A DNA stretch of 64,000 nt from Halomonas sp. CH40 (GTDB taxonomy: Bacteria > Pseudomonadota > Gammaproteobacteria > Pseudomonadales > Halomonadaceae), in NCBI GenBank assembly GCA_041875495.1, contig CP112982.1, positions 434,001 through 498,000 of the forward strand, read 5' to 3'. Numbering within the stretch: position 1 is the stretch's first letter; every line of letters begins with the position of its first letter. This document shows, piece by piece, positions 36,316-44,961 of this stretch. The notes beneath the pieces were generated by a model, which saw nothing but the letters and a program-made list of their open reading frames with translations, made no database searches and had not been told where the DNA came from. Made by a program: the position numbers and the translations under genes.

Positions 36316-36398
36316 CCCTTTTTTGAGCACTGCCTGAAATATTTCCTGAAGCCTTGGGGACGTGTAAAGTAGCCCGATTAATCTCACGATGAGTGTTT

Positions 36399-37856
36399 AT
36401 GAACGAACATCTGGAAACATTGACGCCAGCGCCGGTATGGCGCCATTTTCGTACCCTGTGCAATACGCCACGCCCCTCCGGGGAAGAGGCAGAACTGGTC
36501 GCCCTGCTGGAAGCCTGGGCGGACTCACTGGGGCTTGCCCATGACCGCGACAGCTTCGGCAATCTGCGCATCTGCAAGCCTGCCTCGCCAGGCTACGAGG
36601 ATGCCAAGGGCGTTATCCTCCAGGGCCACCTGGATATGGTGGCCCAGGCAAACGCCGGGCACGAACACGACTTCAGCCGCGACCCGATCAGCACCTACGT
36701 CAAGGACGGCTGGCTACATGCCGATGGCACTACCCTGGGGGCTGATAATGGCCTGGGCGTAGCCGCCATACTGGCGGCGCTCGAAGATACTCAGCTGGTT
36801 CACGGCCCTCTGGAAGCGCTCTTCACCCTGGAAGAGGAAACCTCCATGGGCGGTGCGCTGAACCTGGCGCCGGATTGGCTCACCGGCCAGCGGTTGATCA
36901 ATCTGGACAGCGAAGAAAGTGGCGATGTGTATATCGGCTGTGCCGGTGGCAGTGATGTGGTGGTCAATGCCCAACTGCCCGGCGCCGCTCTGCGTGATGA
37001 CGAGCGTGGGCTGGCGCTTGCCCTGACCGGCCTGAAAGGTGGTCACTCCGGCATGGATATTCATCAGCCGCTGGGTAATGCCAACCGCCTGATGATGCGC
37101 GTGCTGCGTGAACTCGCTGAAATGGGCGCGCGCCTGAAAAGCTATCAGGGCGGTACTCTGCGCAATGCGATTCCCCGTGAAGCTTTTGCCACCCTGGCGT
37201 TGCCCGCTGACGCCTGGGACGACGCCCTGGAACAGATTGCAGCATTTGAACAGGTGTTCAAGCGTGAACTGGGCAGTGCCGACCCTGGCGTGACTCTGAA
37301 AGCCGCGCCTACTGACCTGGATGGAGAAGCGCTGAGTCATGATGCCAGCGCCATGCTGGTGGCTACTCTGCACGCCGCGCCTTGTGGGGTGGAAAAAATG
37401 AGTGCCGATGTCCCCGGTGTGGTGGAAACCTCAAACAACCTGGGAGTGCTCAGCCTGGAAGACGGGCGCTTTCATCTGTGCGCTCTGGTACGTTCGCTGC
37501 ATGATAGCGCCGTCACCTCAATGATTGACCGCTTCAAGGCGCTGTTTGGCCTGATGGGCGCCAGAGTCAAAGCGGAAAACAGCTACCCCGGCTGGGTACC
37601 TGACCCTGAAGGAGAAATGCTGGCGCTGTTCAACGCCCAGCACAAAGTGCTTTTGGGCCATGAGCCCCAGGTCAAGGTGATTCACGCCGGGCTTGAATGC
37701 GGGATTATCGGCAGTAAATACCCGCACCTGGATATGGTCTCTTTCGGCCCCTCCATCCGCGGCGCCCACTCGCCGGATGAACGCGTTGAGCTGGAGGCCG
37801 TCACCGAGTGCTGGGCACTGCTCACGGCGCTGCTGGAAGCCGCCGCAAAGCGTTAA
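36399..37856 (+). CDS. pepD: Cytosolic non-specific dipeptidase (aminoacyl-histidine dipeptidase)
   Basis: Zinc dipeptidase of the M20C family (PepD), 485 residues from the ATG at 36399. Metal and catalytic motifs: ILQGHLDMVAQ (about 72-82), TTLGADNGLGVA (about 112-123), TLEEETSMGGA (about 145-155), NLDSEESGD, and late SFGPSIRGAHSPDERV with the last histidine. It hydrolyses dipeptides with broad specificity in the cytoplasm. It follows tmcA by about 80 bases on the same strand. The ribosome site is weak. Confidence 0.93.
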   Translation: MNEHLETLTPAPVWRHFRTLCNTPRPSGEEAELVALLEAWADSLGLAHDRDSFGNLRICKPASPGYEDAKGVILQGHLDMVAQANAGHEHDFSRDPISTYVKDGWLHADGTTLGADNGLGVAAILAALEDTQLVHGPLEALFTLEEETSMGGALNLAPDWLTGQRLINLDSEESGDVYIGCAGGSDVVVNAQLPGAALRDDERGLALALTGLKGGHSGMDIHQPLGNANRLMMRVLRELAEMGARLKSYQGGTLRNAIPREAFATLALPADAWDDALEQIAAFEQVFKRELGSADPGVTLKAAPTDLDGEALSHDASAMLVATLHAAPCGVEKMSADVPGVVETSNNLGVLSLEDGRFHLCALVRSLHDSAVTSMIDRFKALFGLMGARVKAENSYPGWVPDPEGEMLALFNAQHKVLLGHEPQVKVIHAGLECGIIGSKYPHLDMVSFGPSIRGAHSPDERVELEAVTECWALLTALLEAAAKR

Positions 37857-37900
37857 GCAAACCAGGGAAATAGGAGACTGGCATTTAAAGGAGCTTGGTT

Positions 37901-38923
37901 ATGGTGCCTGAAAAAAACAAGGAATCTCAGGCTGATCTCAGTCCTCGGCTGGTATCTGACATCCGTGAGCTGGTTGCCACTGCCCGCCAGCAGGTGGTGC
38001 AAGCAGTCAACAGCACCATGGTGCAGACTTACTGGCAGATTGGCCGCCTGATTGTGGAAGACGAGCAACAAGGTGAATCCCGCGCGGCCTATGGTAAACA
38101 GCAGCTTCAGCGGCTCTCCGGCGAACTGACCCGTGAATTTGGCAAGGGCTTTGATGTTCGAAACCTGCGCAATATGCGTGCGTTTTATCTGGCGTTTCCA
38201 AATCGGAACGCACTGCGTACCGAATTGAGCTGGACGCATTATCGTATTCTGCTGCGGATTGATAACCATCAGGCCAGAGAGTGGTATATGGCTGAAGCGG
38301 CAAGCCAGCATTGGAGCAGTCGAGCATTGGAACGCCAGGTCGAGCAGGAGGCCGAGACGCTTACGCGCCCGTTAGCCCAGCAGGACGCCCGGCACTACCT
38401 GCGTGACCCCTATATTCTGGACTTTCTCGACCTGCCTGCCGAGCGCTATCTGGAGGCGGATCTTGAACGCGGTCTGATTGATAACCTACAGGATTTTTTG
38501 CTCGAGATGGGTAAAGGCTTTGCTTTTGTTGCTCGCCAGCAGCGCCTCTCTACCGAAGATCAGGACTTCTATATCGATCTGGTGTTCTATAACTTCAAGC
38601 TCAAATGCTTTCTTCTGGTGGATCTCAAACTGGGCAAGCTTACCCATCAGGATGTGGGGCAGATGGATAGCTATATCCGCATCTACGATCAGCATTACAA
38701 AGAGCAAGACGACAATCCCACCATTGGTCTTATCTTGTGCAGCCAGAAAAGCGAAGCGGTGGTGAAGTATTCGGTACTCACCGACAGCGCACAGATGTTT
38801 GCCGCTAAATACCATCCTTACTTGCCGACGGAAGAAGAACTGCGCCGTGAGCTGGAGCGTGAGCGGAGCTTGGTACAGCAGCAGCTTGCACAGGCGAAGG
38901 CATCTGGAACGAAGCCTGATTGA
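37901..38923 (+). CDS. DUF1016 / YhcG-family PD-(D/E)XK nuclease-like protein
   Basis: A 340-residue protein of the YhcG family: an N-terminal DUF1016 domain (about 12-160, VQTYWQIGRLIVEDEQQGESRAAYG and LRNMRAFYLAF) and a C-terminal PD-(D/E)XK nuclease-like domain (about 180-320), with DFYIDLVFYNFKLKCFLLVDLKLG holding the D and D-x-K core. AAAGGAG precedes the ATG at 37901. The family is common on mobile and accessory DNA and next to restriction systems; no function is firmly established. It stands alone here, with a charged coiled C-terminal tail (about 310-340). Confidence 0.85.
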   Translation: MVPEKNKESQADLSPRLVSDIRELVATARQQVVQAVNSTMVQTYWQIGRLIVEDEQQGESRAAYGKQQLQRLSGELTREFGKGFDVRNLRNMRAFYLAFPNRNALRTELSWTHYRILLRIDNHQAREWYMAEAASQHWSSRALERQVEQEAETLTRPLAQQDARHYLRDPYILDFLDLPAERYLEADLERGLIDNLQDFLLEMGKGFAFVARQQRLSTEDQDFYIDLVFYNFKLKCFLLVDLKLGKLTHQDVGQMDSYIRIYDQHYKEQDDNPTIGLILCSQKSEAVVKYSVLTDSAQMFAAKYHPYLPTEEELRRELERERSLVQQQLAQAKASGTKPD

Positions 38924-39183
38924 ACAGATGTATCTGTATACCATCACCCCAGCCTTGACGCTTACCATTGAACAGTTTTGCTGTCGATGACCACAGCGAT
39001 GAGGTAACCCCTGCGAAAGTGGATATCAGCCGCCGCCCGCCGTTAATAAAACAAAATATCCAGAGTGGCCATTTCTGACGGTTGATCGCATTGTGCCTTA
39101 CTGAACCCTGAACGTAAGCTCCTATCCAGGCTTGCACGGCCTGCAAGCTAACAACAATTACTAAAAACGCTAGGAGAAACGCT

Positions 39184-40122
39184 ATGTTCTTGAAAACCGC
39201 TATTGCCGCCTCGGTATTGATGGTGTCTGCCACTGCCGCTCAGGCTGAAAGCACGTACCGCATCGGTATTACCCAGAATAACGTCGGTGTGGACAGTTAT
39301 CAGACCACTTATGAAAGCGCTTTTGAGGAAGCCGCTGATGAGATGGATAACGTTGACGTGGTTGTTCTGGATGCGGGTGGCGATGTGGCGCGCCAGATTG
39401 GTCAGGTGCGCAACCTTATTCAACAGGAAGTGGATGCGATCATCATCTGGCCTACCAACGGCCAGGCGGTCATTCCGGCCATTCGTCAGGCGCATAGTGC
39501 TGGCATCCCGGTGATCGTCACCAACTCCAAGATTGCAGAAGCAGGGCTTGAGTTTATCTCTGCTTTCTCTGGTCCGGATAACGTTCAGCAAGGCATTTCA
39601 TCTGCCGAGATGATGTGTGATGCCTTAGGCGGCGAAGGTCAGATCTTACAGATTTCCGGCCAGCCGGGTTATACCACCGCCATGGAGCGTGCCAGTGGCT
39701 TTGAGGATCGTCTGGCAGAAGTCTGCCCTGATGTCGAGCTGATGGAGACCCAGCCGGGTAACTGGAACCGTGAACGTGCCCAGCGGGTTATGGAAGATTT
39801 TCTGACCAAGTATGAGCGTATTGATGGTGTCTATTCCGGCGATGACAACATGGGCGTGGGCGCTCTGAATGCGGCCAAGGGTGAAGAGCGGGCCGATGAG
39901 ATCATCTTTATTGGCGCCACCAACTTTGCCGTTGGTTACGATGCCATTCAGCGTGGCGAGTACTACGGCTCTATCTATCAATCTCCTGTCGATGATGCCG
40001 AAGCGGCCCTGAAGACGGCCCTGGATGTTTTGTCGGGCGAAGAAGTACCGAAAATGAACTTCTTCGAAACGCCAAAAATCACCGCTGAAAACCTGGATGA
40101 GTTCGAACGCCCGGTATTCTGA
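39184..40122 (+). CDS. Ribose-type ABC transporter substrate-binding protein
   Basis: Periplasmic receptor of the RbsB/PBP1 class, 312 residues with a 22-residue signal peptide (cleavage at AQA). The mature part starts STYRIGITQNNVG, and DAIIIWPTNGQAVIPAIRQAHSAGIPVIVTNSKI is the usual hinge-proximal region. Although the fold class is for sugars, the operon contains aromatic-ring catabolic genes, so the ligand may be a cyclic polyhydroxy or nitrogen-containing compound. It is the first gene of the operon. The 260-base upstream gap 38924-39183 must hold the promoter; I see no operator there. Confidence 0.88.
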   Translation: MFLKTAIAASVLMVSATAAQAESTYRIGITQNNVGVDSYQTTYESAFEEAADEMDNVDVVVLDAGGDVARQIGQVRNLIQQEVDAIIIWPTNGQAVIPAIRQAHSAGIPVIVTNSKIAEAGLEFISAFSGPDNVQQGISSAEMMCDALGGEGQILQISGQPGYTTAMERASGFEDRLAEVCPDVELMETQPGNWNRERAQRVMEDFLTKYERIDGVYSGDDNMGVGALNAAKGEERADEIIFIGATNFAVGYDAIQRGEYYGSIYQSPVDDAEAALKTALDVLSGEEVPKMNFFETPKITAENLDEFERPVF

Positions 40123-40137
40123 TGGCACAAGGGCTTT

Positions 40138-40168
40138 ATAACGCCAGCCCCTTAGTGGCTGGCGTTAT
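40138..40168 (+). other. Stem-loop after the ribose-type receptor gene
   Basis: Perfect 12-bp inverted repeat ATAACGCCAGCC / GGCTGGCGTTAT with a 7-base loop, starting 16 bases after the receptor stop. The following bases are only moderately T-rich (GGTTCTTCTC), so it is probably an mRNA-stabilising or attenuating hairpin rather than a full terminator. Confidence 0.65.
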
Positions 40169-40218
40169 GGTTCTTCTCTGCCAGTAAGCGCAATTCCTGC
40201 ACGGGCGTGCGCTGACCG

Positions 40219-40249
40219 TTGTGGTGATCAAGTCGCTTGATCACCACAA
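40219..40249 (+). other. Second perfect stem-loop before the permease gene
   Basis: The 14-bp arms TTGTGGTGATCAAG and CTTGATCACCACAA flank a 3-base loop (tcg). It lies 41 bases before the permease start. This could be an operator, an RNA structure limiting permease expression, or both. It has no T-run. Confidence 0.6.
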
Positions 40250-40290
40250 TACAAAGTGCCTGCCAAGGTGATTTCATACAGGTGACCAGA

Positions 40291-41301
40291 ATGGCTTCTG
40301 CAGATCAAACAAAACCTAACCTGCCCGCAGCAAAGCTGAGCAAGGCAGGTGTCATGAGCTTTTTGTCGGCTCAAGGGATTCTTATTTTCTTTCTGCTCGG
40401 GATGTTTGCGTTTTCGCTGTTTTCCGAACAGTTCCTCTCCCAGTCGAACATTATGACCGTGGTTCGACAGGCATCCATTATCGGGATTATTGCCATCGGC
40501 GTGACGGTGGTGATTATCGGCGGCAACCTGGATCTTTCGGTCGGGTCGATGCTGTCATTTTCAACCGTTCTGGTGGTGGATCTGCACGACAAGATCGGCC
40601 CCACTAACGCCATTTTGCTGATGTTTGCATTGACCTTGATGATTGGCGCCGTCAATGGCTTTCTGATTGGTTTTCTGCGCTTGAATTCGCTGATTGTGAC
40701 ACTGGCCATGCTGTCTGCCATTCAGGGGCTGGTACTGATCTACAGCGGCGGTCAGAACGTCGATATTGCGGATCAGGAAGGCACCTGGTTTGCCTTCTTT
40801 GGCCGTGGCTATCTGGCCGGTATTGCCGTGCCTGTCCTGATGTTTGGCCTGTTGGCCATTGTGATGCAGATAGTAATGTCCTACACCGGATACGGTCGGC
40901 GTATCTTTGCGGTGGGCGGCAACCCCATGGCGGCGGTTTACTCGGGTATTCGCAACAACTGGTGCGTGTTCAGCACCTATCTGATTTCTGCTTTCTGTGT
41001 GGCCTGTGCGGCGCTGGTGCTGGGGTCCCGGGTGATGGGGTCGCAGAACAATGTGGGCCAGGGCTATGAGTTGCTGGTACTGGCGGGGGTCATTCTGGGC
41101 GGCACCAGCCTGCTGGGCGGTGCGGGCAGTATCTGGAAGACCGTGATTGGTGTCTTGATTCTGGGCTTTATCCAGAACGGCCTGCTGCTGATGGGCTACC
41201 CCTATTACATCCAGTGGCTTGTCACCTGGGTGATTATCATCCTGGCCGTATGGCTGGATCTTGCCAACAAGCGCAAGCGCTTGCTGACCACCCACTCATA
41301 G
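40291..41301 (+). CDS. Ribose-type ABC transporter permease, first subunit
   Basis: RbsC-family inner-membrane permease, 336 residues with about 8-10 membrane segments. GGNLDLSVGSMLSF (about 70-83) and GGNPMAAVYSGI (about 208-219), and GGTSLLGGAGSIWKTVIG near the C-terminus, are the conserved family stretches. I start at the ATG at 40291 (MASADQ) with AGGTGA upstream; the longer reading begins inside the hairpin region. Two different permeases in one operon suggest a heterodimer. Confidence 0.9.
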   Translation: MASADQTKPNLPAAKLSKAGVMSFLSAQGILIFFLLGMFAFSLFSEQFLSQSNIMTVVRQASIIGIIAIGVTVVIIGGNLDLSVGSMLSFSTVLVVDLHDKIGPTNAILLMFALTLMIGAVNGFLIGFLRLNSLIVTLAMLSAIQGLVLIYSGGQNVDIADQEGTWFAFFGRGYLAGIAVPVLMFGLLAIVMQIVMSYTGYGRRIFAVGGNPMAAVYSGIRNNWCVFSTYLISAFCVACAALVLGSRVMGSQNNVGQGYELLVLAGVILGGTSLLGGAGSIWKTVIGVLILGFIQNGLLLMGYPYYIQWLVTWVIIILAVWLDLANKRKRLLTTHS

Positions 41302-41314
41302 CGCGGAGGAATAC

Positions 41315-42277
41315 ATGATGTCGTTTTTTAAAGGGTTCTTCCGTGGCAGAACAGTGATACAGCCCATCTGGGTGTTCGTCATTGCCATCTTTATCTTTTT
41401 CAGCTTCATGTCGGAGTACTTTCTGTCCTGGGGCAATATCACCAACATCCTGGTGCAGACGTCCACCATCGGGCTGATTGCGCTGGGCATGACGCTGGTC
41501 ATGATCAACGGCAACATTGATCTCTCTGTAGGAGCAGTGCTGGGGCTGGCCGCATCGCTGGTGGTCGGGCTGCAGGAAACCAGCATGGTATTGGCCATTG
41601 TGGCGGCGCTCTCCTGCGGCGTCGTGCTGGGCGCCATCAATGGCCTGGTTGTCTGGAAAACAGGCGTTAACGCCTTCATCGTCACGCTTGGTGCCATGAT
41701 CGGTGTAAGAGGGCTCATCTTTGTCTACACCGAAGAGCAATCTCTATATGCAATGAACTTTGCCTTTTCCGATTTTGGCATGAGCTCGATTGGGCCAATG
41801 CCGGTTCTGGCGATCATCTTCCTGGTCTGCGCGCTGATCATGCACCTGGTGCTAACGCGTACGAGCCATGGCCGCAATACCTTTGCCGTTGGCGGCAACC
41901 CTGAAGCATCCATCGATGCGGGCATCTGCCTGGGCCGCCATATGATGATCAACTTCATGATCGTGGGCTTCTTCGCTGCCTTGGCAGGGGTGTTGCTGGC
42001 CAGCCAGATGGGGGCGGCGACGCCTAACCTGGGGCGTGACTATGAGCTGTGGGTGATTACGGCGGTGGTGCTAGGCGGCACCAAGCTGACCGGTGGCTAC
42101 GGCAGCATAGTGGGCACCCTGGGCGGCGTACTGGCAATCGGTATCCTGCGTAATGGCATGAACCTGATGCAGGTGCCCGCCTTCTATGTACTGGTGGTTC
42201 TCGGCCTGATTCTTATCTCGGTGCTGATCATCGACAAGAAACTCAATGCGCCCTCAACCAAGGAGGTGCGGGTATGA
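41315..42277 (+). CDS. Ribose-type ABC transporter permease, second subunit
   Basis: RbsC-family permease, 320 residues. INGNIDLSVGAVLGLAASLV (about 64-83), GGNPEASIDAGI and GGTKLTGGYGSIVGTLGG are the conserved stretches. GGAGGA precedes the ATG at 41315, only 13 bases after the first permease stop. Its end overlaps the ATPase start by four bases (ATGA). Confidence 0.9.
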   Translation: MMSFFKGFFRGRTVIQPIWVFVIAIFIFFSFMSEYFLSWGNITNILVQTSTIGLIALGMTLVMINGNIDLSVGAVLGLAASLVVGLQETSMVLAIVAALSCGVVLGAINGLVVWKTGVNAFIVTLGAMIGVRGLIFVYTEEQSLYAMNFAFSDFGMSSIGPMPVLAIIFLVCALIMHLVLTRTSHGRNTFAVGGNPEASIDAGICLGRHMMINFMIVGFFAALAGVLLASQMGAATPNLGRDYELWVITAVVLGGTKLTGGYGSIVGTLGGVLAIGILRNGMNLMQVPAFYVLVVLGLILISVLIIDKKLNAPSTKEVRV

Positions 42278-43815
42278 ATGCTTCTTCTCAGTCACGTCGG
42301 CCGGTTGAGGCCGCGCCGATACTTGAACTCAAAGGCATTACCAAACGCTTTCCTGGCGTGGTGGCACTCAGCAACGTGGATTTTGACGTGCGCCCCGGCG
42401 AGGTACACGCCTTGCTGGGTGAAAATGGCGCGGGTAAGTCAACCCTGATGAAGGTGCTGGCCGGTAAACATCAGGCCAATGAAGGCAGGATCATTCTGGG
42501 CGGCGAGGAAATGGCCTTTGAAAACCCCAAGCATGCCAAGCGTGCAGGGGTGGTGCTGATTCACCAGGAACAATCGCTGGTGCCGGAAATGACGGTCGCC
42601 GAAAACATCTTCCTTGGCAGCCTGCCCAGAAAACCCTTCAACCGCGTTGACTGGCGCAAGCTGCGTGAGGATACCAACAAGATACTGGAAACCCTCAAGT
42701 GTGGCTTTCAGCATGATGACCTGGTGGGCTCGCTGTCGATTGCCAAGAAACAGATGGTGGAAATTGGCCGGGCTCTGGCGTTTACCCCTCAGGTGGTGAT
42801 CTTCGACGAGCCGACCGCGTCACTGACCGACCACGAAAAGCCGGTGCTCTATGACGTGATCAATTCACTGTGTGAGCAGGGTGTGGGGATTGTGTATATC
42901 TCCCACCGTATGGACGAGATCTTTCATCTTTCCCACCGCATTTCAGTACTGCGCGATGGTGAATACACCGGCACCGTCAATACCGCAGATACCAACGAAG
43001 ACGAAATCACCCGGATGATGATCGGCCGCAGTCTGGAGCTTGATCATGACAGCAAGCCAACGGAGTTCGGCGATAACCTGCTGGAAGTGCGCAACCTCTC
43101 GGTGAAGCGGGTGTTCGAGGACGTCAGCTTTAACGTGCGCAAGGGTGAGATTGTCGGCATGTATGGCCTGGTAGGCGCGGGGCGCTCTGAAGTGGCCGAA
43201 ACCATCTTCGGCTTGCGTACGCCAGCTGCCGGTGAGGTGTTGCTGGAGGGCGAAGTCGTCAACTTCCGCAGCGCCCACGATGCAGTCGCCAGTGGCGTTG
43301 CGTTAGTCCCGGAAGACCGCAAAGACCAGGGGCTGATTCTGGGCATGAACTGCCGAGACAACATGACCCTGGCAAGCCTGTCTAGTGTGTCGTCAATGGG
43401 CTTTATGACGAGTTCGAAAGAGCGTGAAGTCTACGACAAATACCACCAGGCGATGAAGATCAAGACGCCCAGCTGGCGCCAGAAGGTGGGCAACCTCAGT
43501 GGTGGTAACCAGCAGAAGATTGTCATCGGCAAGTGGCTGCATACCCATCCGAAGCTATTGATTCTTGATGAGCCTACCCGGGGTATTGATGTGGGCTCCA
43601 AGGCGGAGATTCATGCTCTGGTGAAAGACCTGGCCAAGTCCGGCTATGCCGTGCTGGTGATTTCATCGGAGATGCCGGAAGTGCTCGGACTGAGTAACCG
43701 CATTATCGCCATGTACGACGGCCGCGTGACCGCTGAGTTTGATGGCGACAACGTCAGTGAGGATGCGCTGGTGCAGGGGATTACCGGCATGGGCAAGCAG
43801 GCCCAGGTGAGCTAG
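42274..43815 (+). CDS. Ribose-type ABC transporter ATP-binding protein (two ATPase domains)
   Basis: RbsA-type ATPase with two tandem nucleotide-binding domains, 513 residues. The first half has Walker A GENGAGKST (about 49-57), LSIAKKQMVEIGRAL and VVIFDEPTASL. The second has the degenerate GLVGAGRSEVAE (about 296), the signature LSGGNQQKIVIGKWL and LLILDEPTRGID. This is the normal layout for sugar-class importers. Translation is coupled to the second permease. Confidence 0.92.
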   Translation: MNASSQSRRPVEAAPILELKGITKRFPGVVALSNVDFDVRPGEVHALLGENGAGKSTLMKVLAGKHQANEGRIILGGEEMAFENPKHAKRAGVVLIHQEQSLVPEMTVAENIFLGSLPRKPFNRVDWRKLREDTNKILETLKCGFQHDDLVGSLSIAKKQMVEIGRALAFTPQVVIFDEPTASLTDHEKPVLYDVINSLCEQGVGIVYISHRMDEIFHLSHRISVLRDGEYTGTVNTADTNEDEITRMMIGRSLELDHDSKPTEFGDNLLEVRNLSVKRVFEDVSFNVRKGEIVGMYGLVGAGRSEVAETIFGLRTPAAGEVLLEGEVVNFRSAHDAVASGVALVPEDRKDQGLILGMNCRDNMTLASLSSVSSMGFMTSSKEREVYDKYHQAMKIKTPSWRQKVGNLSGGNQQKIVIGKWLHTHPKLLILDEPTRGIDVGSKAEIHALVKDLAKSGYAVLVISSEMPEVLGLSNRIIAMYDGRVTAEFDGDNVSEDALVQGITGMGKQAQVS

Positions 43816-43881
43816 CGGTGTCGTGATGGGGGCGCTCTCGGGAGTGCCCGGAGACCACTTCAAACGTATAAGGAAAGTTCC

Positions 43882-44961
43882 ATGCAACCCTTTGTTTATA
43901 ATGGCTTGCCATCGCGGGTGGTATTTGGCCAGGGAACCCTGTCGCGTCTGGGGGAAGAGCTGGCTCTGCTAGGCTGTGAGCGCGCCCTGGTATTGGCCAC
44001 GCCGCAGCAGCACCAGCAGGCCGAGGATGTCTTGCAGCAGTTGGGCAACAAGGGCGTCGGTGTCTATGCCCAGGCTGCGATGCACACCCCGGTGGATATC
44101 ACGGATGATGCCATGCGGGTCGTCAAGGAACTGGACGTGGACTGCACCATCGCGATTGGCGGTGGCTCTACCATTGGCTTGGGCAAGGCGATTGCGCTGC
44201 GCACGGGGTTAGCCCAGATCGCTATTCCCACCACCTATGCCGGGTCGGAAATGACGCCGATCCTGGGTGAAACCCGCGACGGTGAGAAAACTACCCAGCG
44301 CACTCTGGACGTGCTGCCGGAAACGGTGATTTATGACGTTGACCTGACCCTGACGCTGCCAGCTGGCATGTCGGGCACCAGTGGTGTCAACGCCATTGCC
44401 CATGCGGTGGAAGCGCTGTATGCCCGCGACGGCAACCCGGTGATTACACTGATGGCCGAAGAAGGCATTGCGGCCCTGGCACGCAGCCTGCCGGTTATTG
44501 CCAGCGATCTGTCCAACGTCGACGCACGTGCCGATGCGCTTTACGGCGCCTGGCTGTGCGGCGCCTGCCTGGGCTCGGTAGGCATGTCGCTGCACCACAA
44601 GCTGTGCCACACCCTGGGCGGCTCCTTCAACCTTCCCCATGCAGAAACGCACACCATAGTGTTGCCTTATGCGGTGGCCTACAACGCCCCGGCCGCGCCG
44701 CAGGCCATGGCGCGTATCCAACGCGCCCTGGGCTGCGACGATGCGGCCACCGGCCTGTATGACCTGGGGCGTGCGGTTGGCGCACCCAGTGCGCTCTCGG
44801 AGCTGGGCTTCGGCATCAAAGACGTGGACAAAGCCACGGCGATGGCCACCCGTAACCCTTACTGGAACCCAAGAGAGATCACCGTTGATGGGATAGCGCG
44901 CCTGCTGGGTAATGCCCAGGCAGGCCTGCGCCCACAATCTGAACGCGGGGAGGCGCTATGA
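43882..44961 (+). CDS. Maleylacetate reductase (iron-containing alcohol dehydrogenase family)
   Basis: NAD(P)H-dependent reduction of maleylacetate to 3-oxoadipate, the step after hydroxyquinol ring cleavage. The 359-residue protein begins FVYNGLPSRVVFGQGT, typical of the family; AIGGGSTIGLGKAIAL (about 92-107) binds the nucleotide, PTTYAGSEMTPILGET is diagnostic for maleylacetate reductases, and HHKLCHTLGGSFNLPHAETH (about 234-253) holds the active-site histidines. It pairs functionally with the intradiol dioxygenase three genes downstream, and its end overlaps the amidohydrolase start. Confidence 0.92.
   Translation: MQPFVYNGLPSRVVFGQGTLSRLGEELALLGCERALVLATPQQHQQAEDVLQQLGNKGVGVYAQAAMHTPVDITDDAMRVVKELDVDCTIAIGGGSTIGLGKAIALRTGLAQIAIPTTYAGSEMTPILGETRDGEKTTQRTLDVLPETVIYDVDLTLTLPAGMSGTSGVNAIAHAVEALYARDGNPVITLMAEEGIAALARSLPVIASDLSNVDARADALYGAWLCGACLGSVGMSLHHKLCHTLGGSFNLPHAETHTIVLPYAVAYNAPAAPQAMARIQRALGCDDAATGLYDLGRAVGAPSALSELGFGIKDVDKATAMATRNPYWNPREITVDGIARLLGNAQAGLRPQSERGEAL

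Noticed and set aside
38985..39052. Minus-strand stretch reading ADIHFRRGYLIAVVIDSKTVQW, like an IS3-family integrase fragment
   Set aside because: Only about 22 codons, bounded by stops, with no further integrase motifs or element ends; too short to support a feature.
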